From Trichopria drosophilae (Eukaryota > Arthropoda > Insecta > Hymenoptera > Diapriidae), in assembly GCA_030407085.1 (NCBI GenBank), contig CM059582.1:49933001-49997000 (forward strand): a stretch of 64,000 bases of DNA, in the 5' to 3' direction. The position numbers and the translations under genes are program-made. The notes beneath the pieces were generated by a model, which was not told the origin of the DNA, ran no database searches, and saw only the letters and a program-made list of their open reading frames with translations. Positions 12,627 to 23,859 of this stretch are shown here, one piece after another; position 1 is the stretch's first letter, and each line of letters starts with the position of its first letter.

Positions 12627-13019
12627 TTCCAATCTTCATTTTTTTTATTATTTTCTAAATCTCCAAACTCAATCATTTCGTAGCCATAACAATTAAAAAT
12701 TGTCACTTTAGAAGAAATTTAGAGAATAATCATTTAGAAACACTAGGTATTGGAGAAAAGATTTTCTCGTTTTTTTGAGAACGCTCCAGGGCACGCTCCG
12801 ATCACTTAATTTTATGCAAACATGGAAGATTAAAATCAATATTAAGATATTCTGGGACTAAGGTAAAAAGAACCCACCGTTCAAATAATCTGACATAAAA
12901 AGGAGCGACAATGATGGTATATTTCGAGTTTTTAAACTACTTTTAAAATATCACGAAGTTTGTAATATTACCAAAATATTCAAAACATTGCAGTCCGTCA
13001 TAAATTCTCTTCAAACTCT

Positions 13020-13265
13020 TGTGTGTGTAGTATACGTTAACAATGTGTAGAGCATGGCAATATATCGTCTCCAACGTTTCACCCGTGGTCGAAGACGCGA
13101 GTCGTGTGTGTATGTACATATACCATTACATACAGATTACGTCGTGAGAAGTATAGAACAAACTTTCAGCGTTCCAGCGAAACAAGATTGGAATTTAGGG
13201 ATGATTTCTCATTGGGGAATACGTCGTCGACAAAACAAAAATGTTATGTAATGTAAAGAATATTT
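13020..13265. other. GC-richer block with a 65-codon frame, not assigned
   Basis: An open frame (13054-13251, plus) crosses a stretch with more G and C than its flanks. The conceptual product is basic and shows no motif that I know. There is no convincing acceptor or donor at its edges. It may be a repeat fragment; I do not call it a gene. Confidence 0.2.
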
Positions 13266-13471
13266 TACGGATTTTTTTAGTACTACTAACGAAATTTATT
13301 TTTCTTGCATTTCATTTCAATACAAATTAATAATTAACAATTGCAATTTGTTTGAAAAATGCACGATTTTGTAGCGCATGGTATTACAGTGGATATTACA
13401 GTGGACCGACCAGAAAATTATTAAAAACATACATTAGAAAAGGTATCTATTCCGTTGATGAAATACAATTG

Positions 13472-14020
13472 AATTATTATTATTATTATTACGCCTTTAT
13501 TGCCTACGCAACTTCAAACTAGCCATTAACAATATGTAAATAAAAAATCACTTGTAACAGATTATAAACAAAAAGTACTTACTCACTTAAAAACATTAAA
13601 TAAAAAAAACGGAAAAAACAAGATAATAATCAGTCGGTATGGGTCAACACGAAAAACCTGAACTTATTTAATTAAAAAACAACTGGCGACTGAGCGCAAA
13701 AAAATTAATTGAAATTAGAACGAGAAATAAATTAACCCTATAACATACATATAACAATATAACATACATCGAGAAACGCACACAAGTTAAAAAGATACAG
13801 TACAAAATAAATTAAGAGTCTTTACGAGGAACGATAACACGTTCCATACAATTTGTTGACTTTAGCACTAAAATACGAAGTAAACAGAATTAATTTACGG
13901 ACGTATAACGGAAGCCTGTGAAAAGTTTTGGCCGCAAAATACCAAAAAGCACCATTAAATTTCGACGAAGAATAATCAGGATATGACATGGTTATTGATA
14001 TGACATGAGATGACAATTTA
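13472..14020 (-). mobile_element. 5'-truncated non-LTR retrotransposon: ORF2 C-terminus plus 3' UTR
   Basis: On the minus strand a frame from 14016 to 13822 encodes the last part of a LINE reverse-transcriptase ORF. It carries the block LPLYVRKLILFTSYFSAKV, which fits the usual W/F-N-x-LPLxIR...SFKxKxK ending just before the stop. About 320 bp of 3' UTR follow, with an AATAAA signal near 13500 and a (TAA)n tail at about 13472-13493. The UTR shares TAACTTG...GCGTTTCTCG with the copy at 1795-2160. The catalytic RT domain is missing. The clade (CR1, Jockey or similar) is not resolved. Confidence 0.65.
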
Positions 14021-14029
14021 TTTCAGAAA

Positions 14030-16740
14030 AAGAAACAAAATTTGGACATGGTGATTGGTCCACAAGAAGTTGACAAATTTCTTTTTCCATATTTATAATG
14101 GTTTCAATAATGCGTTTATTAGGGTTTTCTAAAATTGCACAGAAAATAAGTTTTTCAGAATTTTAATGCTGCCGTCTCCGAAAATCGCTATAAAGATGAA
14201 AAAATAAAACACCCGTATGTTTGCGTTTTTTAATCGATTAATAATTGATGGTGCCACCAAACTCATCAACTCTGTAAAACATATAGTTAAATTTTTCTTT
14301 TTAATAAATGCCAAGTTATCAATTTTGTGCATTTTTCAAAAGAAGTATATCGTCCGCGCTAAAAACAAAAAGACATTTTAAAAGATATAAAAATCTGTTT
14401 TTTTTTTCATACTGAATACATGGAAAACTTCAGGGGCTTCTTGAAAAAAAAATTCAGCATGAATTTCAAAGTTAAAATGCGAATTTGAATATATCTCAAA
14501 AAATGGTTGGATTTTTAATTTTGTCATTGCCTGAGGAGAAATCTTACCAGTTTTCTATAAGATACCTGAAAATCACGGAGGCGTGCAATTTAAACAGATG
14601 AAATTGCCATTTGAAATTCGAAGCTTTACAGATTTTGCGAAAATAATCCTTTGTCTGAATTTTCAAAATTTGTAAAGCGTCCTACTGATCTTCGCATACT
14701 TTAGGTATAAAAATAGTAAAGCTTTATGTTCAAACAACTAATAAATTAAAAAAAAATATTTAGAGATATACTGAAATTGGCACTTAACTTTGAATTTCAA
14801 GGCCAAGGAAACACTTTTATCACTACCACAAAAAATACATTTAAAAATCACTGTATCTTATGCTAACTTTTATGCATTCTACATATAAACTTGATAGATG
14901 GAAAAAAATCTCTTTTAAAAGATGTGAACATTTTGAAACTCCATAACGTAAATATTATTATTTTCAATCCGTGAGGTTTAGACTTTCATTAATAGTGACA
15001 ACATTTTAGTTATAACTTTTTATAAAAAAGAAATTAATTTTTTCATTCCTGAGAGTACTAGGTCATATTACAGGATAGTTAGGATAATTATGTTGATTCT
15101 TTATGTAATATTAATATAACAACAATGCTATATTTTGTGAAAATGTTTGGGAGGATGCTCACGGTTGAATTATCTACTGGGGTTTTCAAGAAAAAATCAA
15201 TATTGTACAGGTGTGCGGACTTACATAAGATCGAAAATCTTTGAAGTTATCGAATTACAACACAACAGTGCCCGGCACTTGATTAAATTCTTATGATAAG
15301 TAATTTGATGACGATCGCGTAGTCCAGTGTTTAGCAATGACATTCTAAGCTTCAACCGCTTTTTGAGTTTGGTATGGGATAACTTAGATCTGATTAGTTT
15401 TTGGGGTCAACGTACGCTTTCGATGCATTTAGCGGACCGGAGTAACCGGAGATGGCCCCTGGTTCTAATGGTATATCATTATTCATAAGGTACCAACGAA
15501 AAAAATAAGTGTGAGTAGTAAAGGTTAATAAAAGAAATTAAATCACCTAAGAAGAGTGTTTATAAATATGTTATATAATAATGCTCCGACCGACATTTCC
15601 TGGGGGCCGAAATTTGAAAATTATAATTTTTATTTTTTTTCTATTGTCAATTAAATAGCCGAATCTACCAAACCCTGCTCAATCGAGGAGTTCATGGGCT
15701 AAAGGTCGCAAGGTCGAAGCCACTAGTTTAAAGTTAAATTTGCAAATAACGGATAAACATTTTGTTTTGATTGCAGATTTTTTAAAGAAACAAAATGCAG
15801 ATGAATAATGTTCCTGAACCGAAGGGCAATATATTTCCTACGAGCCTGTATTTTTCCCTGGGGTTTTTAGTGTTTTCTACATATATCGTCTAGAAATTAA
15901 AGTAATAGCTTTCGTCACATCCTTTTTGATGATTTGTTTATGATTACAAATACGTAATCTAGATCAGATCTGAGAAATCAAAGCCGATTTTTAGAAAAAC
16001 TTTAAAGTAATCTTCTAATACCCACTTGTTTCGTTAAATGTTTGAAAATATTATTAATCGTTATATTGTTTATTGTATCGATAAAATCTATTATATATTT
16101 AAGAAGATCTTGAACGAGTTCTGCTCCCATAAACCACCCCTTTTTCGTCTTCGCGAATACACCCTTTGTATATTGGATGGATCACACTGGATATTCCTTC
16201 CACCATAGGATGAACATTACATCGCTGTAACGTTACGTTACTATGGAAACCTCTTCAATTGATTTCTCGGGTGTAGGATAACCGACTATAGCAAAAGTGA
16301 TAAGGTGAAAATTCCTAGTAAATGTGTATACTGCGGTATATTTGCCTTTAAAGAACGTAAATTGTTGTTTTTCTTAAATATGATTTTTTTAAGGTTTTTT
16401 TTATTCCTTGCAATGTGTTTTGAAAAGAATCGTAAAGTAAATTCAAAAGTCGCAAATAATCGTTGGAGATAAATATGTAACATGTAATAGATACGGTCAT
16501 TTTTAATCGAAAAAACAGACTCAGATGTCGGTTGTTTGTTCCTCTCTACGGATCAAAAATCGAAGAAAGTGTGAGGAGTTTTAAATAGTATATTTTGTCA
16601 ATTGTTTTGTTTTATATCACGCTGCTGAGGACAAGACGTTGAATATTTACTATATTTTTATTTGATTAATATGCTGTAATTCCTCCTTGTCTTCGAATAA
16701 AAAAAATGGGACTAAGTATAGTGACAAGTATACGTGTTCA
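14030..16740. other. Intergenic DNA, no gene recognised
   Basis: Mostly AT-rich. A GC-richer patch at about 15330-15480 and another at 15665-15720 carry no coding frame. Weak similarity between the segment near 14375 and the complement of the segment near 14915 hints at an old inverted repeat, but I could not establish arms. Confidence 0.4.
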
Positions 16741-16764
16741 TAGTTTCTTTAAGACACGGGAAAA

Positions 16765-17000
16765 AAGTTTATGCTCCACACAAACCAGGTTTGTGTCCAA
16801 CCAAAACCTCGAAGTTTGTGTTCAAAACAACCCTGGTTTGTGCTCAAGACAAACTTAGTTTGTGTACAAAACAACTCTGTTTGTGTTGGATCCAAACTTT
16901 CTCTTAGATACACCCTGTTTGGGTTGACAGTTTATGTTGAGCACAAATCAAGGTTGTGTTTAGCACAAATTTCCAAGTTTGTGTTGAGCAGAAACATGGT
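16765..17000. repeat. Degenerate minisatellite of TTTGTGTNCAANACAAAC units
   Basis: Units of about 30 bp, each pairing a GTTTGTG word with a CAAAACAA or ACAAACC word, repeat about seven times. Looser copies (GGGCTCAAACAATCC, CAATACAAAC) reappear at 17325-17400. The frame open through it (16771-17004) is a by-product of the repeat. A GACACGGGAAAAAAG sequence just upstream (16752) resembles the termini of common arthropod MITEs, so the array may lie inside an element spanning to about 17425. Confidence 0.6.
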
Positions 17001-17579
17001 TTAAATGTAGGATAAAGAAATTATATAATTATAAGTATCTCAGTAGATCTCCGTAAACCAAGCAGATATACATCAGATCAAGCTTAACCAATCATTAAAT
17101 GTGCTGACAGTAATGGATTTAATCAGATTTCGCGGGTCTATTATGGTTTGTGATAATTACATATTTATAGGCATATTTGAGAGATGCATCGACAATCGAT
17201 CAGATTATCTATTGGTGGATGCCGTATATCCGGAACAGTGGTCACCCAAGTTTATGACACAGCTGCTCATACAAAAGTTTTCAGACAAATTTAGTTCAAT
17301 TGCAATTGCAAACACCGACAAAAATAATTCGGGCTCCTTACAAAGCCAGTTTGGGCTCAAACAATCCCAGATTTACGCTCAATACAAACTTTGCTTGTGT
17401 GGAACCCTACGATTTTTTGTGAAGAAATGAAATAACATCATAGTATTATAGATAACACAGGTCTACAAAAATGGGGTCATGGATATTGTTGGGAAGCTGT
17501 GGGCCATCTTGCGGATGTTGGTGAAGAAAGGTCGTAATGGAATTCTGCGCCTCTCATATTAAAGAGGAAAAGTAATACT

Positions 17580-17770
17580 ATATTATCTGATCAGAGGAAA
17601 CCCCCCTAAAAATGTGGCTTCAGTACATAACCTCAAAAATAACAAAAAACGCGTTTTTTGAGAACATACCCTCAAATATCTCAAATCTTGACGTGATGGG
17701 CTACTTCTGTCTTCGGGTTCGGATTCTACACACAAAATTACATCGGAAATAACCCACAGCTTCCCATCAA
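17580..17770. repeat. Member of the ACCTCAAAA / GACGTGAT dispersed repeat family
   Basis: It contains CATAACCTCAAAAAT, CTTGACGTGATGGGCTACTT and TTCGGGTTCGGATTC, blocks shared with the larger array at 28960-30640 and the copy near 56850. Non-coding. Confidence 0.5.
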
Positions 17771-18087
17771 CAAAACCATGTTGATCTGTGTAATTAGTTT
17801 GTGCTGATCCAGGCTACGTTAGTTAGCTATTCACAACTTTTGTTCACAGAATATGTAAATAAAGTAATACAATCGAATTAATCATTAAATACTTCCGTAG
17901 CATAATGGTCTTAATAATATTAATAACAAATCAATAAGTATTAAGACCGAAATACCAAGGAATTTTTAAAAGCGACCAAGAAATGTAAATTGAATATTGA
18001 AGTGAAATTTCAACGGATTTTATTAGTATCATAGAAAAGCCAGTAACTAATTTTCGATTATTGAACAATATAAATTAAATATCTTAC

Positions 18088-18494
18088 GGGGAGGGTCCAG
18101 AAACAAAATCAGTTGTTAAAAAATACATATTATTTCTTTAGTATTTTTTGACATTCAATGATAATATAATAAAAATAGTACACATTTTTTTGACAAAATC
18201 AAATTTTTTTATCGACGAAAATAGAGTTTTTTAATCCATCCGTAATTATTCAGAAAATGTATTTTTATGTTCACCTGAATTTATTTTAATTTTTTATTCA
18301 ATTTAGAAAAATGTAATAGCACCTTTTAAAAATAAAAATGTTATTTTCGCGCTAAAATTTATTGGTCAAAAAAATGTGTTACTCTTTTTAATGTGGTACC
18401 AATGGATTCCTTGTAAAAAATTACTAAAGAAATATTTTTTGATATTTTTTGAACAACTGTGGCATATAGCTGATTTTGTGCCTGAGCCCTTCCC
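18088..18494. mobile_element. TTAA-flanked non-autonomous element, 407 bp
   Basis: The terminal inverted repeats read GGGGAGGGTCCAGAAACAAA at the left and, complemented, GGGAAGGGCTCAGGCACAAA at the right; both continue with ATCAG. Similarity continues inward over about 70 bp (ATTTCTTTAGTA blocks). It is flanked by TTAA on the right and TTAC on the left. TTAA is the piggyBac target. No transposase. Confidence 0.65.
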
Positions 18495-18891
18495 TTAAAT
18501 GTTATTAAAATTAGAGTATGACAATTTGGGATGAAGGTGTTGCATCAGTTCTATCTTCCAAAGATCACAGAGATGAAGGAACTAGACTTTCATTCGAGAG
18601 CGTTTCATCGTAACGAAATAAGTCGATTTCTTTTAGTTACACTGATTTATCGTAAAGTTAATAAATATAAGTTTGCAAGTCAACATTTTAAATTGATACA
18701 AATGTTGATTTATGACATAGAAATTTTAATAGTCAACAAATAATAGTCAACTAAAATAAAAATAATCATTTTTAATTAGTGTCATTTTCTCGAAATATAA
18801 CAACTTTAAAAAAAGTCATGTTATTTTATTAAAAACTGAATATATATTTGTAAATAAATGTTAGACAAAATCGCGAAAACCCAAAACAAAG

Positions 18892-19655
18892 CTTTCGATC
18901 GGTAACACGTCAATTGCTCGAAAAACAATTGGTCGAAAAAACAATTGATCGAAAGGTAGAATTGGTCGAATGCACAATTAGTTGAAAGCACAATTGGTCG
19001 AATAACAATTGGTCGCAAAACAATTGATCGAAAAATAACTGATTGCATGTCGAACGGTCGGAAAGTAATGGGTGTCCGAAAAAATGACCTATGGAAAAAA
19101 TTCCCTCTGCTATGGTTCTGTCTAACTTTCCCATCGTTTTCGCTAAATATTTTTAATTTGAATGTTGGGTTAAGTGGTTTGATGATAGTATAGTACGATG
19201 GGGCGGAGCCCCCCCCCCTCCCCCCAGGGGAACGCTCTAAGATTTCGAATATTGTGTCCGGGAAACTTAGATAAAACTTGGGTGCCGGAAAAAATGACCG
19301 CAGAAAAAATGACCAGGAAAAAATGACTTATGGAAAAAATGACTAAAGCACTGTTAAGTGGATGTGGGTTAAGTTTTTTTTAGCGGAATGGTCTGGGAGG
19401 CATCCGACATCGTTGGGATGGTGTGAAATAACAACGACGTAATTTTCTCCATAGGTCATCTTTTCTTCGGTAATTTTTTCGTAGATCCATCTGATACGTT
19501 CCAACAATTGTTTTTCGACCAATTGTTATTCGACCAATTGTGCTTTCGACCAATTGTGCATTCCACCACTTGTACCTTTCGATGAATTGTTTTTTTGACC
19601 AATAATTGTTTTTCGATCAATTGTCGCGGAATCCTTTCGATCACACGTTGTAATT
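18892..19655. mobile_element. Fold-back element whose arms are AATTGGTCGAAAAAC word arrays
   Basis: Left arm (about 18892-19100) and right arm (about 19440-19655, inverted) each consist of eight variants of a 15-17 bp word, AATTGGTCGA plus a variable suffix. The suffixes come in the same order in both arms (AAAAC, AAAAAAC, AAGGTA, ATGCAC, AAGCAC, ATAAC, AAAAC and a diverged eighth). The interior has GGAAAAAATGACC words, a CCCCCCCCC run near 19210 and a GGGTTAAGTTTTTTTTAGCGG block that recurs in the 62.6 kb element. Several minus-strand frames cross the arms and are not genes. Confidence 0.75.
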
Positions 19656-20525
19656 GTTCCCTGTGATCATTTTAATTAACATGGAACCCCAATGAAATTT
19701 TAAAAGACATTTGAAAAAATGACTTTAGTTAATGGATCATAGCTCAAAGACAAATACAGATGCGGATATGAATCACGATTTCGACTGTGAAGCTGAAAAA
19801 TCTCTTGTTTAATTTTCATCTCTTATTATTTCTTTAGGCTCTCTTGGCGATGAGCAATCAACTTTTTACTTTAGCCAAAATTCCACAAGAGTGATCTCAT
19901 ACTTTTGAGCAGTAGTGTATATCTCTTGAACTTTTAATTACTGACCTTAAAAAACAATTTATTTCTATTTATAGCACATTGACCAATTTTGTAGTATTTC
20001 TTTTCAACAAAATTAAACCTACAAAAGAGTTAAAAAATGTTGGCGTTAACTAATAGCCTATTTTAACGACAATATTTAACGGTAATAACTATTCACTGGA
20101 CAAACATTTTATAAATGTGGACATAAATATTGCTCATAAAATATTTATTACATTTGTTTCAAACACTGTGCGTTCATAATTTCTACATGCAAAACATATA
20201 CGAAAAATTTTAATCGAAGTTGTGCAGTAACAGTCAATTACCGCCCAGATTTGTTTGCAGTAATCAATATTGTAGCGCAGTTTTTAATTTAGCATTTCTT
20301 TAGTTTTTAAACAAAGAAAATTTTCGATCAGACATCCACAATATCGGCGCCGCCATTTTTAATGTAATAAATTTTACTCGGAATCTTATTGAAAAACCCC
20401 AAAACTTTATGATTAATAACTTAATACTGCAATGTTCCAAATTTCAATAACTTCGAGTTTCTTTCAAATGTCTGATTATAAACATCCAGTATTTTCTTGT
20501 GACTTTTCATTCACATTTGTTAAAA

Positions 20526-20625
20526 CGGGTGCAGGTCGAAAAACCGACAAATCCGAAGGCCGACATATAAAAAAACCGACAATCGAAACGCGGACAGTAA
20601 AAAACGGACATTTCAAAAAATGACT
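20526..20625. repeat. AAAAACCGACA word minisatellite
   Basis: Successive 15-18 bp words of the form CGAAAAACCGACAAATC, AAGGCCGACATAT, AAAAAACCGACAATCG and AAACGCGGACAGT, ending AAAACGGACATTTC. A plus-strand open frame across it is a by-product. The complementary form occurs at 39683-39800 and a third at 33462-33570. Confidence 0.6.
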
Positions 20626-20639
20626 GACCGCTTGTCGAT

Positions 20640-21530
20640 GGCATATTTTGGTATCGTGAAGTATTTCTTAGTATATACTTTCGATTTTTTATCTTATTTC
20701 TTAATTTTATATATCATTTTTTTAAATTAATTTTTGCCTTAAACATTTTGACGTAACTTTGCAAATTACAAATTGCGAGTGTTTATAATGAATCTCATGC
20801 CCTGTTTATACGAATATATGCGTATATCGTGTTTATATGAGTATATCCAGAATAGATACATGTTCTATAATACAATGCAGTAAATTAAATTTTACTGGAA
20901 CACCGAAGGTCGCTGGTCGCGTAATCTGAGTATTAGTAAGTCACATAGAATCCCACACGGACCAATTTTTTAGAGAGTTCCTGTATAGCTGGTCACTAAA
21001 TTACTGTTGAGTTTATCAGATTCAGTATAACCATTCATTTGAATAATGTGACCACATAATTTCTTACACCTGTGAGCATAATTAATTCAATTACGCAACG
21101 GAACCCTTTACAAAGAAATTAAAGGATGTAATATACTATATAGTTGTAAACGTAAAAGAGTGTGTGCGTTAATTTTCAGTAGGTCTTAAATAATGTTTAA
21201 TTTATCAAGTCCAAGTGTTGCATTACGTGGTCGTAAAATTCAAACCCATTACTTTTAATTACCACAAACTCGAGTGAACTTTACAATGGTAGAAATGAGA
21301 ATGGTAATACCTGTTGCGTATTGTATGTCTCTATTCCTTTTGAAATATACTAGCTCCTCTTTTGTGACCTCTGCCCGTGAATTTCTTCACTCTTTAAAAC
21401 TAGTATGGTAGTAAAAAAAGCCCAGAATAAATTAAAATTTTCGGCGTATACGTCAGTCTAAAATGACATCATTTTTTGCACCACTAGAAAACACTTTACA
21501 AATTATTATATAAAGTATCCCTACAATGAA
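20640..21530. other. AT-rich intergenic DNA, nothing recognised
   Basis: No supported exon, RNA gene or strong repeat seen. Confidence 0.4.
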
Positions 21531-21532
21531 TA

Positions 21533-21969
21533 TCCCAACAACGAAAAAGAATTAAAACGAATTGAATACACTTTATTTCGGTTTCTTGACCATTTTCTTT
21601 GAATTCTTTACATTCTAATCCGATGTAATACGTGAATAGAACATAAACATAACCTAAAAAACATTGACTTACAGTTTTTTGTATGAAAACGCAAGGAAAA
21701 AAATGTAATAAATTTCATTGGAACTAAGTAATAATAATAGATGTGAAGGTAAACAATGCCCGTCATGGAGGTAACATTTGTTTTTCTTTTTTCTTTATAA
21801 TAAAAAAATATATAATAAAGCCGACGCATTAAAACGAATTTTCCCGAATTCAAGTATTAAATCGATGAACTTCAAATTAAGTTGTGACGTTTTTCAATTC
21901 GAAACGTCAAGAAACCGAATTGGAAATGTAATTTTTTAATTCGTTCTTATACTTTTTCGTTTGTTGGGA
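21533..21969. mobile_element. MITE with TCCCAACAA termini
   Basis: The left terminus TCCCAACAACGAAAAAG and the right terminus (complement TCCCAACAAACGAAAAAG) begin inverted arms of about 60 bp that share GAATTAAAA and TTTCGGTTTCTTGAC-type blocks. 437 bp, no transposase frame; the minus-strand frame at 21608-21853 lies in AT-rich interior sequence and has no recognised domain. Confidence 0.7.
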
Positions 21970-22094
21970 TTGTTCATAAAAAAGTGAATATTATTAGAAT
22001 ATCTGTCTCAAATAATTTCAAAAATGAAAATTCAATATTCTGTTCGCACCTTGTGCCAAATCATGTAACTAGAATATTGATTTATGAGTATATT

Positions 22095-22240
22095 TAATTG
22101 TAGAATCCGTGATGGCCCAGGTGGGGCAAGTTTGACAAACTGTGGATTTTACTGTAAGCGCCGTTCCACCTCGGTGACGAAGCTAAACATGTGCCAGTAC
22201 CTACTGTCGGTACTGCGACAAAGGGGTGAATCTGTATTGA
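22095..22240. other. GC-richer patch, unknown
   Basis: It includes GTGATGGCCCAGGTGGGG, which resembles a tRNA/SINE box A, and GTTCCACCTCGGTGACG. There is no matching box B or clover-leaf, so a tRNA is not supported. A degraded SINE is possible. Confidence 0.2.
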
Positions 22241-22249
22241 TTCTATGTT

Positions 22250-23400
22250 AAATAATAAATTATTTTAAATAACTTATTACTTTTTAAAACATTTTCCAAT
22301 CATTATGTTTACGTTACATATACTCGAATTTACTGAAAATTTAAATAGTAACAAACAAGAAATAACATACCAAGCTCGATGCTCCACAATATAAATTAAA
22401 ACAGAAGTTTTCGAAGAAGAAACGATCCGTATAATAATTTTGAAATCTGTCGATTCCTGCATTATATAATTACTTCAATTGATCTTCTACTAAATTCAAT
22501 AAATAGATAAGACTTCTATTATATTATTTTAAATTTAAATGTATGTCTTACATTGTAGTATTCTTTTTTCTCAACATATAAGTCTAGCCATTCAAGTGCT
22601 AATCTAGGCGCAAACATCTGTTTCCTGCTCAATGAACAATATGTCCGTCCGCATAAATGAACACTCGAATATGAATACATAATATACGCGGGTATTAAAT
22701 TGAAAGGGTCTAAGGTCTAAAAGTCTATCAATGGTCATTTTAATAAATATAACCAATATGTCTTCGGAATTTTCCGATCTTTGTGTCAGCACAATCATCA
22801 GATATGTTTCAGTCTTACCATGATATGAACATTTGAAAATATCAATAATAAAGAGATTTTAAAATATATGTCATACCTTGAAAAAAAGGAATAATTTGAT
22901 GTAAAGAAAACCTTTTTTTTAATATGGCGAAATAAAACACAGTACCAGAAAATAATAGATATTAATAGTTATAATATTATATTTTTGTAGCTGAAAATTT
23001 GCTTATATTTGATGTTTTAAATATTATTCTATACATTTTAATGTTATTAAATTCTATATTTTCATATATTTAAATGATTCCATTTAGGATAATTAAAACT
23101 TCTTACAATAGAACCATTTCTCGATTATTTTTGTTTCGAACTGGATCAGTAATTAAAATAGTTTTCTTTTTAACATTTTTTTAACCTAAATATTAATTAA
23201 AAACATGTGGCAATACAGCAGTTCCTCCCAATATCAGCCCATTGTGTCTTAGTATCTTCAAAGCATTTCCCTACAGATGTTCTCTGCAATCAGCATTGTC
23301 ACGCATTCGCAATGCATTCCGACACCGGCTGACAGCTACATATTGCCCATCAGGTCGTCGCAAGCTTATTTTTTTATTATATGGGGACTTGGGGAAAAAT
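22250..23400. other. AT-rich intergenic DNA, nothing recognised
   Basis: Short chance frames only. The frame at 23242-23445 runs into a G-run at its end and has no domain I know. Confidence 0.4.
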
Positions 23401-23419
23401 TTGCTTCGTTCCCATGCAG

Positions 23420-23442
23420 CTAATATTGGGAGGGGGGGGGGA
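23420..23442. repeat. Poly-G tract after GCTAATATTGGGAGG
   Basis: Ten or more consecutive G bases follow CTAATATTGGGAG. The same AATATTGGG-plus-G-run junction occurs twice in the inverted repeat at 27433-27641, so this is probably one end of a related element. Confidence 0.5.
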
Positions 23443-23640
23443 TAAAAAATGACATGCGTGACGTGTTTTGCCTGGCGTGACGTTGTTGCATTTTTGTTTC
23501 TTTTGATGACTCATGGTTATAGTGGTTATGTGTTGAAATGTTGCAAATACTTGTTTCTAAATATTTCCCATATTGCGTATGCCACTTGAACAATTGTGAC
23601 AATACTGAATACGTTGACATAAATTCTTGATAGTCAATTT

Positions 23641-23850
23641 TCATAATAGTACATTCTGCAACTAGGGAGCAAAATAGGTGTTTGCCGACGAGGGAAAGTT
23701 TGACAGCCGACCTAAGCCGGGTTTACTCAGACATTATTATACATTATTACATTGTGGCAATTCGCTCGAGTCTGAATATCTTTCTCACAATCGTGCTCCC
23801 TATATTGCGGAAGCATGAGATAGAGAAAATAGTATGAGCTGGTCAATCTG
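23641..23850. repeat. GCAACTAGGGAGCAAAATAG dispersed repeat, copy 1
   Basis: The start ATAATAGTACATTCTGCAACTAGGGAG and following AATAGGTGTTTGCCGACGAG match material at 33160-33400, and the TAGTATATTATGCAACTA start matches 60036-60060. The right side has GTGCTCCCTATATTGCG and GAGAAAATAGTATGAG, giving loose inverted symmetry with the left side. Confidence 0.55.
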
Positions 23851-23859
23851 TAAAGCAGC

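Noticed and set aside
15660..15735. Possible tRNA-like GGTCGAAGCC box B
   Set aside because: Box A and box B candidates are only about 17 bp apart and no clover-leaf forms.
16771..17004. 77-codon frame as a protein
   Set aside because: It is the translation of a 30 bp minisatellite.
22110..22200. Possible tRNA (box A-like TGGCCCAGGTGGG)
   Set aside because: No box B, anticodon stem or acceptor stem could be found at the right spacing.
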